NCBI RefSeq assembly: GCF_009429125.1
Contig: NZ_CP045529.1
Span: 1,178,001 to 1,242,000 of the forward strand
Length of the DNA stretch: 64,000 nucleotides
Direction: 5' to 3'
DNA from: Luteimicrobium xylanilyticum
GTDB lineage: Bacteria > Actinomycetota > Actinomycetes > Actinomycetales > Cellulomonadaceae
The notes below the pieces were generated by a model. That model did no database searches. It saw only the letters and a list, made by a program, of their open reading frames with translations, and was not told the origin of the DNA. This document shows positions 7,191 through 14,830 of the stretch, one piece after another; position 1 is the first letter of the stretch, and every line of letters begins with the position of its first letter. Position numbers and translations under genes: made by a program.

Positions 7191-8225
7191 GTGCCTGACG
7201 CCCGACTTCGCTCTCAGCGCAGCCGCGTGGTCGTGGCCGGGGAGGGCCGTCTGGCCGAGCGTGTCGCCGTCGGGCTCGGTGCCACCCACGTGCCCGAGCT
7301 CCCCGACGACCCCACGGACCTGCTCCGGGACGTCGGCGTCCTCGTCGCCGTCGGGCACACCGCCGACTTCGCGCTCGAGACCACCGAGCGCAACCGCCGC
7401 GAGCGGCTCGTCGAGCAGGCCCGCCGGGCCGCCCGCGCCGTCGTCGCGCACGACGTGCACGGCGTCGTCGTGAGCTCGGCCATGGTGTGCGGAGCGTCGC
7501 CCGGCCGACCCGTGATCGGCGACGACGAGCCGCGGGACGAGGTCGCGTCGACCTCGCCCGGCGTCGTCGGGCGCATCGCAGCGTTCGAGCGTGCCTTCGA
7601 CGCGGAGCTGTCGGTCGCACCGGGAGAGCCGCGGTCGACCACCCTGCGGTGCGCGGCCCTGGTGGGCCCCGGCGTCGACACCCTCGTGACCCGGCACTTC
7701 GAGGCTCCACGCCTCCTCGTGGTCCGCGATGCCGCGCGCGGCTGGCAGCTCCTGCACGTCGACGACCTCGTCTCGGCGATCCGCACGACGGTCACCGAGG
7801 GGCTGACCGGCGTGCTCACGGTCGGCCCGGTGCACGACGACGGCACGCCCGACGCGCTCACGTCCGCGGAGGCCGCGGAGCTCGCCGGCAAGCGGCTCCT
7901 CACCCTGCCGGCGTCGACCGCGTTCGCGCTCGCGGAGAACCTGCACCGGGTCGGGGCGGTCCCGGCCCCGCCCGACGAGCTCGCGTTCGCCGTCTACCCG
8001 TGGACCGTCGACCCGGCGCGCCTCGTGGCGGCGGGCTGGCGCCCGGCGTGGTCGTCGGCGCGCGGTGTGGCGGCGCTGGTCGAGGGCCTGCGGTCGGGTC
8101 TCACGCTCGCCGGGCGGCGCGTCGGCGCGCGGGACGCCGCCGCACTGGGGGCAGCGGGGGCCGCCGTCGCGCTCCTCGGCACGGCGGCGGTATGGCGCCA
8201 GGCCCGTGGGCACGGGCACCGATGA
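7191..8225 (+). CDS. NAD-dependent epimerase/dehydratase-like protein (degenerate)
   Basis: A 344-residue protein with an extended short-chain dehydrogenase outline. It starts with VVVAGEGRLAERVAVGLG (a loosened GxxGxxG), then VVVSSAMVCGA, where a YxxxK catalytic pair would normally follow but is not seen, and GWQLLHVDDLVSAI with LTVGP, typical of NAD-dependent epimerases. The C-terminus ends in a hydrophobic segment AAALGAAGAAVALLGTAAVW that could be one membrane helix. The missing catalytic residues suggest a non-enzymatic or altered role. It starts with GTG after a G-rich stretch and lies 49 bp before the Lon-like protease gene in the same direction. The activity is not identified. Confidence 0.6.
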   Translation: MPDARLRSQRSRVVVAGEGRLAERVAVGLGATHVPELPDDPTDLLRDVGVLVAVGHTADFALETTERNRRERLVEQARRAARAVVAHDVHGVVVSSAMVCGASPGRPVIGDDEPRDEVASTSPGVVGRIAAFERAFDAELSVAPGEPRSTTLRCAALVGPGVDTLVTRHFEAPRLLVVRDAARGWQLLHVDDLVSAIRTTVTEGLTGVLTVGPVHDDGTPDALTSAEAAELAGKRLLTLPASTAFALAENLHRVGAVPAPPDELAFAVYPWTVDPARLVAAGWRPAWSSARGVAALVEGLRSGLTLAGRRVGARDAAALGAAGAAVALLGTAAVWRQARGHGHR

Positions 8226-8274
8226 CGCGCGCGGCGGCCTGCCGGTTCGCGTCCTCCCAGGTTGATCCGACAGG

Positions 8275-9396
8275 ATGTCCTCCGTGTCCGGACCGGTGAG
8301 CCCGCAGGGGAGCGGCAGCATGCCGTCGCCCGAGACCGGCCCCGTCGTCACGCCGCGCACCCGGACGCTGTCCTGGGCGGGTCTGATCACGGTCCTGCTG
8401 CTGGCGGTGCTCGTGTTCCTGCCGGCGCCGTTCGTCGTGAACAGCCCGGGACCGACGTTCGACACGCTCGGCGAGTCCGGCGGCAAGCCGGTCCTGCAGA
8501 TCTCGGGCGCGAAGACCTACCCGACCACGGGCGAGCTGCGGCTCGTGACCGTGCTCGAGGCGGGCGGCCCGGGCTACGCGGTGACCCTCGACCAGGCGGT
8601 CGAGGGCTGGTTCCGCAAGGACACCGTGATCCTTCCCCGCGACCTCGTCTTCCCGCCCGGGACGACGCAGGAGCAGGAGCAGGAGGAGTCCCACCAGCAG
8701 ATGGTCTCCTCGCAGGAGCAGGCCACGGTGGCCGCACTCACGGAGGTCGGCTACGAGGTCCCCGCGACGCTGACGATCATCGGCGCGGTGCCGAAGTCGG
8801 GTGCCGACGGTGTGGTCGAGAAGGGCGACGTCGTCACGACCTTCGACGGCAAGTCCGTGGCCACCTACACGGGCCTCCTCAAGGCGCTCGACGACGTCAC
8901 GCCCGGCGACGACGTGACCCTCGGCGTGAAGCGCGACGGCGCGAGCAAGGACCTCACGATCACGACGAGCCGTGGCAGCGACGGCAACGCCCAGCTCGGC
9001 GTCTACATCGACCCGAAGTTCGACTTCCCGGTCGACGTCACGATCAACCTCGCCAACGTCGGCGGACCGAGCGCGGGGCTGATGTTCTCGCTGGGCATCG
9101 TCGACAAGCTGACCCCCGACGACCTCGCCAAGGGCAAGACGGTCGCCGGCACCGGGACCATCGACGTCGACGGGACCGTCGGCGCGATCGGCGGCATCCG
9201 CCAGAAGATGGTCGGGGCCCGGCGCGACGGCGCGACCTGGTTCCTCGCCCCCAAGACGAACTGCGACGAGGTCGTCGGCTACGTGCCCGACGGCATGCAC
9301 GTCGTCGCCGTCGGGACGCTGCACGAGGCCCGCGAGGACCTCCTCTCGATCCAGCACGGCACGGCGTCCGGCCTGCCCACCTGCCAGGGACCCTGA
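8275..9396 (+). CDS. Membrane-anchored Lon-like PDZ serine protease (YlbL family)
   Basis: A 373-residue protein with one N-terminal membrane helix (about 33-55, LSWAGLITVLLLAVLVFLPA), an extracytoplasmic region, a PDZ domain (about 165-235, with GADGVVEKGDVVTTFDGKSV), and a C-terminal Lon-type protease domain. The catalytic serine is S266 in NVGGPSAGLMFSL and the lysine is K311 in AIGGIRQKM. A Gln/Glu-rich segment (TTQEQEQEESHQQ) lies before the PDZ domain. It likely cleaves membrane or envelope substrates outside the membrane; the substrate is unknown. It is followed 126 bp later by the UPF0182 gene, the same order as in mycobacteria. Confidence 0.9.
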   Translation: MSSVSGPVSPQGSGSMPSPETGPVVTPRTRTLSWAGLITVLLLAVLVFLPAPFVVNSPGPTFDTLGESGGKPVLQISGAKTYPTTGELRLVTVLEAGGPGYAVTLDQAVEGWFRKDTVILPRDLVFPPGTTQEQEQEESHQQMVSSQEQATVAALTEVGYEVPATLTIIGAVPKSGADGVVEKGDVVTTFDGKSVATYTGLLKALDDVTPGDDVTLGVKRDGASKDLTITTSRGSDGNAQLGVYIDPKFDFPVDVTINLANVGGPSAGLMFSLGIVDKLTPDDLAKGKTVAGTGTIDVDGTVGAIGGIRQKMVGARRDGATWFLAPKTNCDEVVGYVPDGMHVVAVGTLHEAREDLLSIQHGTASGLPTCQGP

Positions 9397-9522
9397 CGGG
9401 CGCGACGCCCCCGTCCCGCAGCGGAGCCCGGTGACCGGTCGTCCCGACCCGATCCGTCCGTCTGTGGGAGCCTGGGGGCAGCCGCACGAGACCCCGCGTC
9501 CCAGCCACCCGAAGAGGTCGCC

Positions 9523-12500
9523 TTGTCCTTCGCCTCGTCCCCCTCCCAACCGCGTCGGCCCGCGCCCGGTGCACGCCCTCGACGGCGCAGCCCCCTCCTG
9601 ATCACGCTGCTCGTCCTCGTGGCGGTCGTCGTGGTCGTCGTGGTGGCCTCGCAGCTCGGCACCGAGGTGCTGTGGTTCAACCAGCTCGGGTTCGGGCGCG
9701 TGCTCCTCACCGAGTGGAGCACCCGGCTCGTGCTGTTCCTGATCGGTTTCCTCCTCATGGGAGGTGCGGTCTACGCGTCGATCGCGGTCGCGTACCGGAA
9801 CCGGCCCTTGTACGCGCCGAGCACGCCCGAGCAGGCCACGCTCGACCAGTACCGCGAGGCCATCGAGCCGCTGCGCCGGCTCGTCACGATCGGCCTGCCG
9901 ATCCTTCTCGGCCTGTTCGCGGGCGCGTCCGCCGCGGGGGCATGGAAGAAGGTGCAGCTCGCGCTGCACGCGCAGTCCTTCGGGACGAAGGACCCGCAGT
10001 TCCACCTCGACCTCGGCTTCTACGTGTTCTCGTTGCCCTTCTGGCACTTCGTCGTCGGGTTCTGCGTCGCCGTGATCATCGTGTCGGGGCTCGTCGCCAT
10101 CGTCACGCACTACCTGTACGGCGGGATCCGGGTCGGCGCGAGCGCGGGCGGGCGTCTCGCCACGACCCGTGCGGCACGGGTCCAGCTCTCGCTCACGGCC
10201 GCGCTGCTCCTTCTCTCGATGGCCGCGAACTACTGGCTCGACCGCTACTCCCTGCTGACCAAGAACGGGACGGACTTCGCGGGCGCCGGGTACACGGACG
10301 TCAACGCGGTGCTCCCGTCGAAGCTCATCCTGGCCGGCATCGCGGTGCTCGTGGCGGCCATCTTCGTCGTCACGGCGTTCCGGGGGGACTGGCGTCTGCC
10401 GGTGATCGGCGTCGGGCTCATGGTCGTGGCCGCCATCGCGATCGGGGGCATCTACCCGGCCGTGGTCCAGCGCTTCACGGTGAACCCGAACGAGCAGGCC
10501 AAGGAGTCGCCGTACATCCAGCGGAACATCGACGCCACCAAGACGGCCTTCGGGCTGGACGACGTCGACGACCAGTCGTACAGCGCGACGACGACCGCAC
10601 AGAAGGGCGCGCTCAAGAAGGACTCGCAGACGACCGCGCAGATCCGCCTCCTGGACCCGCAGATCGTCAGCCCGTCGTTCCGTCAGCTTCAGCAGAACAA
10701 GCAGTACTACGACTTCCCCGACACGCTCGCCGTCGACAAGTACACGATCGACGGCAAGAGCCAGGACACGGTGATCGCCGCGCGTGAGCTGAACCTTGCC
10801 GGCCTCGGTGCCGACCAGCGGAACTGGACCAACGAGCACACCGTCTACACGCACGGCTACGGGGTGGTCGCCGCCTACGGCAACACGACGACCTCGGACG
10901 GACAGCCCGCGTTCTTCGAGCGCGACATCCCGTCCGTCGGCTCTCTCGGGAAGTACGAGCCGCGCATCTACTTCGGGCAGAACCTGCCCGGGTACTCGGT
11001 CGTCGGCGCGCCGAAGGGCACGCAGCCGTGGGAGCTCGACTACCCGGACGACTCGGCCGACGGCCAGGTCAACTACACGTACACCGGGGACGGTGGACCC
11101 TCGATCGGCAGCTTCGCCGCCAAGGTCGCGTACGCGATCAAGTTCGGCGACGAGCAGCTGCTCTTCTCGAGCCGTGTCACCTCGGACTCCCAGATCCTCT
11201 ACGACCGGGACCCCCGCGAGCGCGTCCAGAAGGTCGCCCCGTACCTCACGCTCGACGGCCGGGTCTACCCGGCGGTCGTCAACGGCCGGGTGGTGTGGAT
11301 GGTCGACGGGTACACGACGTCGGACGGCTACCCGTACTCCACGGGCACCGCGCTCGACTCGGCGACCGCCGACGCCCTCACCCAGCGCTCGAGAGCGATC
11401 GCCCAGCTCGCGCCGCAGGAGGTCAACTACATCCGCAACTCGGTGAAGGCGACCGTCGACGCTTACACCGGCAAGGTGACGCTCTACGCGTTCGACGCGA
11501 AGGACCCGGTCCTCAGGGCGTGGGAGTCCGTGTTCCCGAGCACGGTCGAGCCGATGTCCGAGATGTCGGGCCAGCTGATGAGCCACGTGCGCTACCCGGA
11601 GGACCTCTTCAAGGTGCAGCGCACGCTCCTCACGCGCTACCACGTCGACGACGCCTCGCGGTTCTTCCTCGGCCAGGACTTCTGGAGCGTGCCCAAGGAC
11701 CCGACCGTCAGCACGAGCTCCGGCACGACGGCGCCGTACCAGCCGCCGTACTACCTGACCCTGCAGATGCCGGACCAGAAGTCGCCGTCGTTCTCGCTGA
11801 CCTCGGCGTTCGTCCCGGGTGGCAACACAGACAGACAGATCCTCACCGGGTTCCTGGCGGTCGACGCGGACGCGGGCGACCAGGCCGGCAAGGTCGCGTC
11901 CGGGTACGGCAAGCTCAGGCTGTTGGAGCTCCCACGCAACGCGACCGTGCCCGGACCCGGCCAGGTCCAGAACAACTTCAACACCAACGCGTCCGTGTCG
12001 GAGCAGGTCGGCCAGTTCCAGCGGTCGAACGCGCAGGTGCTGCAGGGCAACCTGCTGACCTTGCCCGTCGGTGGGGGACTCCTCTACGTCCAGCCGATGT
12101 ACCTCAAGTCGACCGGCGACACGTCGTTCCCGCTGCTCCGCAAGGTGCTCGTCGGGTTCGGTGACCAGGTCGGGTTCGCCGACACGCTCGACGAGGCCCT
12201 CAACCAGGTCTTCAAGGGCAGCTCCGGCGCCGACGCGGACGACAGCAACCAGGGCACCGGGGGGTCGGGGGAGAGCTCCGGTCAGTCCGGCGGCTCCGAG
12301 GGCTCCGGCGGCTCGGAGGCAGGTTCGACGGCGCAGGCCCAGCTCGACGCGGCGCTGCAGAAGGCGAACCAGGCGATCAAGGACGGCCAGTCGGCCCTTG
12401 CGAAGGGTGACTTCGCGGCCTATGGCGACGCGCAGAAGAGGCTGCAGAGCGCGCTCGAGGATGCGACCGCCGCGTCCGAGAAGCTGGACAGCGCGGGGTC

Positions 12501-12558
12501 GACGCCGACGACGTCGCCCACCTCCTCGCCGACGACGACGTCCGGGTCCGGCGGCTGA
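9523..12558 (+). CDS. UPF0182 family large membrane protein
   Basis: A 1011-residue protein of the conserved actinobacterial/cyanobacterial UPF0182 family. The N-terminal about 320 residues hold about seven hydrophobic helices (first: LLITLLVLVAVVVVVVVASQ). A long extracytoplasmic region follows with family blocks such as NQLGFGRVL, RNIDATKTAFGLDDV, QNKQYYDFPDTLAVDKY and DFWSVPKDPT. The tail is low-complexity Ser/Gly and then a coiled-coil-like AQAQLDAALQKANQAIKDG segment. The function is unknown. The start is TTG, with GAAGAGG about 7 nt upstream. A strong hairpin follows the stop. Third-position GC is high and the domain order is intact, which rejects the even longer antisense open frame. 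Confidence 0.9.
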   Translation: MSFASSPSQPRRPAPGARPRRRSPLLITLLVLVAVVVVVVVASQLGTEVLWFNQLGFGRVLLTEWSTRLVLFLIGFLLMGGAVYASIAVAYRNRPLYAPSTPEQATLDQYREAIEPLRRLVTIGLPILLGLFAGASAAGAWKKVQLALHAQSFGTKDPQFHLDLGFYVFSLPFWHFVVGFCVAVIIVSGLVAIVTHYLYGGIRVGASAGGRLATTRAARVQLSLTAALLLLSMAANYWLDRYSLLTKNGTDFAGAGYTDVNAVLPSKLILAGIAVLVAAIFVVTAFRGDWRLPVIGVGLMVVAAIAIGGIYPAVVQRFTVNPNEQAKESPYIQRNIDATKTAFGLDDVDDQSYSATTTAQKGALKKDSQTTAQIRLLDPQIVSPSFRQLQQNKQYYDFPDTLAVDKYTIDGKSQDTVIAARELNLAGLGADQRNWTNEHTVYTHGYGVVAAYGNTTTSDGQPAFFERDIPSVGSLGKYEPRIYFGQNLPGYSVVGAPKGTQPWELDYPDDSADGQVNYTYTGDGGPSIGSFAAKVAYAIKFGDEQLLFSSRVTSDSQILYDRDPRERVQKVAPYLTLDGRVYPAVVNGRVVWMVDGYTTSDGYPYSTGTALDSATADALTQRSRAIAQLAPQEVNYIRNSVKATVDAYTGKVTLYAFDAKDPVLRAWESVFPSTVEPMSEMSGQLMSHVRYPEDLFKVQRTLLTRYHVDDASRFFLGQDFWSVPKDPTVSTSSGTTAPYQPPYYLTLQMPDQKSPSFSLTSAFVPGGNTDRQILTGFLAVDADAGDQAGKVASGYGKLRLLELPRNATVPGPGQVQNNFNTNASVSEQVGQFQRSNAQVLQGNLLTLPVGGGLLYVQPMYLKSTGDTSFPLLRKVLVGFGDQVGFADTLDEALNQVFKGSSGADADDSNQGTGGSGESSGQSGGSEGSGGSEAGSTAQAQLDAALQKANQAIKDGQSALAKGDFAAYGDAQKRLQSALEDATAASEKLDSAGSTPTTSPTSSPTTTSGSGG

Positions 12559-12582
12559 CGAGCCCCTCACCACGGGCGACAC

Positions 12583-12624
12583 GAAGACCGGGGGCGGGCC
12601 GATTTGGTCCCGCCCCCGGTCTTC
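12583..12624 (+). terminator. Terminator hairpin after the UPF0182 gene
   Basis: A perfect 16-bp stem, GAAGACCGGGGGCGGG (12583-12598) with its complement (12609-12624), and a 10-nt loop, starts 25 bp after the stop codon. There is no T-run, which is common for GC-rich terminators. Confidence 0.72.
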
Positions 12625-12633
12625 ACGTATGGT
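12604..12633 (+). promoter_or_regulatory. Promoter of the initiator tRNA gene
   Basis: TTGGTC (12604-12609) and TATGGT (12628-12633) are spaced by 18 bp, and the tRNA begins 12 nt further on. The -35 element lies in the loop and arm of the preceding terminator, so the two signals overlap. Confidence 0.6.
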
Positions 12634-12644
12634 TACGGAGTCGA

Positions 12645-12721
12645 CGCGGGGTGGAGCAGCTCGGTAGCTCGCTGGGCTCATAACCCAGAGGTCGCGGGTT
12701 CAAATCCCGCCCCCGCCACCA
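12645..12721 (+). tRNA. Initiator tRNA-fMet (CAT)
   Basis: The 77-nt cloverleaf reads acceptor CGCGGGG, a D-arm with GAGC/GCTC, anticodon arm CTGGG-CTCATAA-CCCAG, variable AGGTC, T-arm GCGGG-TTCAAAT-CCCGC, acceptor CCCCGCC, discriminator A and an encoded CCA. Two initiator hallmarks are present: three consecutive G:C pairs closing the CAT anticodon loop and no Watson-Crick pair at position 1-72 (C1 opposite C72). It is transcribed from its own promoter and followed by a hairpin terminator. Confidence 0.96.
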
Positions 12722-12724
12722 GAG

Positions 12725-12758
12725 AAAGGCCCTCGACCGGAAACGGTCGGGGGCCTTT
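12725..12758 (+). terminator. Terminator of the tRNA-fMet gene
   Basis: A 15-bp stem, AAAGGCCCTCGACCG (12725-12739) with CGGTCGGGGGCCTTT (12744-12758), one T-G wobble and a GAAA tetraloop, starts four bases after the tRNA. The 3' arm ends in TTT. Confidence 0.85.
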
Positions 12759-12856
12759 CGCCTTGCCTGGGGTCGCCACCGTCCGACCTGCCTCGATCTC
12801 GGCGTCGCGCCGGGCACCATGCCGTGCGCATGATGGGAAGACGGAGGTGAGAGGCG

Positions 12857-13387
12857 ATGAAGGCTTCGGTCGGGGATCGCGTCATCACGGTGTCGGGGAC
12901 GGTCGGGACCGCCGCGCGCGAGGGCCGCGTGGTCGAGCTGCGCCATCTGGACGGGTCGCCGCCGTTCGTCGTCGAGTGGGCGGACACGGGGGAGCGCAGC
13001 GTCGTGTTCCCGGGGCCGGACACGGTGCTCGAGCACGACGACGGCGCGCGAGCCGCGGCAGCAGCCGCAGTGGAGGCGTCCGCGGACGACGGCGCCCAGG
13101 CGGTGCCGCACACGACGTGGCGGGTCCAGGTGGACGTGTTCGAGCACGGGGGCCACACGCACGCGCAGGCGCTGCTCGTCGCCCCTGGCGAGGACCTGGG
13201 CGCGGGGCTCGACGAGCTCCGGTCCGTCGGGCAGGCGCGCCGCGCGCCGGAGGACCCGGACCTGCCGCTCGTGGGCGACGAGCTCGCGGTGGGCCGCGCC
13301 CTGCGGCGGCTCGCGTCCCGGCTGCTCGGGGACGCGGAGCACGGCCTCGCGCAGGCGACCGGCGAGCACGCGCGCGTGCACGCATGA
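12857..13387 (+). CDS. DUF1918 plus dsRBD-like (DUF1876) protein
   Basis: A 176-residue two-domain protein. Residues 1-60 (MKASVGDRVITVSGTVGTAAREGRV, then FVVEWADTGERSVVFPGPD) match DUF1918, a small beta-barrel fold common in actinobacteria. Residues about 85-170 (TTWRVQVDVFEHGGHTHAQALL, then ELAVGRALRRLASRLL) match the DUF1876 dsRBD-like fold. No enzyme motif is visible, and the role is unknown. The ATG is preceded by a strong Shine-Dalgarno, GGAGGTGAG. The stop overlaps the acylphosphatase start by ATGA, so the two genes are translationally coupled. Confidence 0.82.
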   Translation: MKASVGDRVITVSGTVGTAAREGRVVELRHLDGSPPFVVEWADTGERSVVFPGPDTVLEHDDGARAAAAAAVEASADDGAQAVPHTTWRVQVDVFEHGGHTHAQALLVAPGEDLGAGLDELRSVGQARRAPEDPDLPLVGDELAVGRALRRLASRLLGDAEHGLAQATGEHARVHA

Positions 13388-13674
13388 CGGGCGAGGCGAC
13401 GTCGCGCGCCGAGCGGCTGCGCGCCGTCGTGCACGGCCGTGTCCAGGGGGTGGGGTTCCGTTGGTCGGTGGGGCGTGAGCTGTCCCGCCTGGGACTGCGG
13501 GGCTCGGCCGAGAACCTCGCGGACGGGACCGTCGTGGTCACGGCCACGGGGCCGCGCGCGGGCGTCGACGGCCTCGTCGCCTGGCTGTGCGGCGACGCCA
13601 CGCCGGGCGAGGTGGTCCGCGTGGACGTCGACCGCGGCCCGGAGGCCGGTGGGCCGTCGTCAGGCGGGTCGTAG
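13384..13674 (+). CDS. acyP: Acylphosphatase
   Basis: A 96-residue protein with the acylphosphatase signature HGRVQGVGFRWSV, supplying the phosphate-binding loop and catalytic arginine, and ENLADGTVVV with the catalytic asparagine. It hydrolyses carboxyl-phosphate bonds such as acetyl-phosphate-type mixed anhydrides in the cytoplasm. Its ATG overlaps the stop of the DUF1918 gene by ATGA, implying coupled translation. It ends 7 bp from the convergent lacI gene. Confidence 0.9.
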   Translation: MTGEATSRAERLRAVVHGRVQGVGFRWSVGRELSRLGLRGSAENLADGTVVVTATGPRAGVDGLVAWLCGDATPGEVVRVDVDRGPEAGGPSSGGS

Positions 13675-13681
13675 CGCTCGC

Positions 13682-14707
13682 TCAGGCGACGGGTGCGCCG
13701 ATCCGCCGGCAGCTCGCCCGCTCGACGAGCTCGGTGGGGAGGCGGACGTGCACGTCGCGCTCGACGCCGTCGATCACGTCGACGAGCAGGCGCAGCGCCT
13801 CGGCGCCCATCCGGTGCAGGGGCTGGCTGATGGTGGTCAGCGGAGGCGTCGACAGCGCGGACTCGGGGACGTTGTCGAAGCCGATGATCGAGACGTCCTC
13901 GGGGACACGGAGACCGAGCTCGTGCGCGACGTCGATGGTCGCGAGCGCCGAGAGGTCGTTCGACGCGAAGATGGCGGTCGGGCGGTCGGGGCGGCTGAGG
14001 AGGTCGCGCGCCGGTCCGGTCGCCGCCGAGGGCACGTACGAGCCGACCCGCACGAGGCTGGGGTCGACCTCGCGGCCAGCGTCGGCCATGGCCTGCCGGA
14101 ACCCGGCCTCACGCAGCCGGGCGGACTCGAGGCCGCCACGCCCGGCGAGGAAGCCGATCCGCGAGTGCCCGAGGTCGAGCAGGTAGCGGGTGGCGGCGAC
14201 GGCGCCGGCGTAGTTGTCGGAGTCGATCGTGGGCAGACCGGACGGCCCGGTGTGCGGGTCGACCGCGACGACCGGGACGCCGTGGTTGGTGTCGACGACG
14301 GTCGGCGTGACGAGGACGGCGCCGTCGATGAGCGTCCCGGACAGCCGGGACAGGTGGCGTCGTTCCCAGCCGACGTCCGCGCCGCGGCTCCCGCCGGAGT
14401 AGGCGAGCAGCTCGTAGCCGGTGCCAGCGATGGCCTCGGATGCGCCCTTGAGGAGCTCGGTCGAGAAGGGCTCGAACTCGGCGACGAGGATGCCGAGCAC
14501 GTGGGTACGGCGCGAGCGCAGGCTCTGCGCGCCGAGGCTCGCCTCGTAGCCGAGCCGTTCGATCACGCCCTGGACCCTGTCGAGGGTCTCCTGCGCGACG
14601 CCGTATCGGCCGTTGACGACCTTGGAGACCGTGGCCACGGAGACGCCGGCCTCGCGGGCGACGTCGGCCATCTTGACCCGGGGGGCGAGGTTCACACCCC
14701 TGATCAT
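13682..14707 (-). CDS. LacI-family repressor of the sugar-uptake/xylan operon
   Basis: A 341-residue LacI/GalR protein. The DNA-binding head reads VKMADVAREAGVSVATVSKVVNGRYGVAQETLDRV, and the hinge leads to a periplasmic-binding-protein-like effector domain (HVLGILVAEF; TAIFASNDLSAL; DVSIIGFDNVPES). The ATG at 14707 or 14716 gives normal family length; longer in-frame extensions would run through the operator/promoter region. The gene is divergent from the sugar ABC operon, with a perfect operator-like palindrome at 14734-14747 between them. The natural inducer is presumably a xylo- or gluco-oligosaccharide imported by that operon. The regulator call is firm; the ligand is inferred. Confidence 0.9.
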   Translation of the reverse strand: MIRGVNLAPRVKMADVAREAGVSVATVSKVVNGRYGVAQETLDRVQGVIERLGYEASLGAQSLRSRRTHVLGILVAEFEPFSTELLKGASEAIAGTGYELLAYSGGSRGADVGWERRHLSRLSGTLIDGAVLVTPTVVDTNHGVPVVAVDPHTGPSGLPTIDSDNYAGAVAATRYLLDLGHSRIGFLAGRGGLESARLREAGFRQAMADAGREVDPSLVRVGSYVPSAATGPARDLLSRPDRPTAIFASNDLSALATIDVAHELGLRVPEDVSIIGFDNVPESALSTPPLTTISQPLHRMGAEALRLLVDVIDGVERDVHVRLPTELVERASCRRIGAPVA

Positions 14708-14731
14708 AGGTGGCATCGCTGTCGTCACTAA

Positions 14732-14778
14732 AACGTTATCGATAACGGTTGACACGACGACGGTCCACGCGCCAGACT
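14732..14778 (+). promoter_or_regulatory. LacI operator and promoter of the sugar ABC/GH operon
   Basis: The palindrome CGTTATCGATAACG (14734-14747, perfect, with a central CG as in LacI-family operators) abuts a -35 TTGACA (14749-14754). An 18-bp spacer leads to the -10-like CAGACT (14773-14778). The operator also lies in the 5' region of the divergent lacI, so autoregulation is likely. Confidence 0.8.
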
Positions 14779-14830
14779 CGCTGGCGTCACCCACCAGTTC
14801 GACCCGTCGACGACGACGAAAGGCTCAACG

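Noticed and set aside
8101-12681. Very long minus-strand open frame over the PDZ-Lon and UPF0182 genes
   Set aside because: It is an antisense shadow in a GC-rich region. Its translation is Arg/Val-rich low complexity with no domain, while the plus strand encodes two recognisable families.
13682-14794. Longer LacI start at 14794
   Set aside because: It would place the start upstream of the operator palindrome and the divergent promoter; the ATG at 14707 or 14716 gives normal length.
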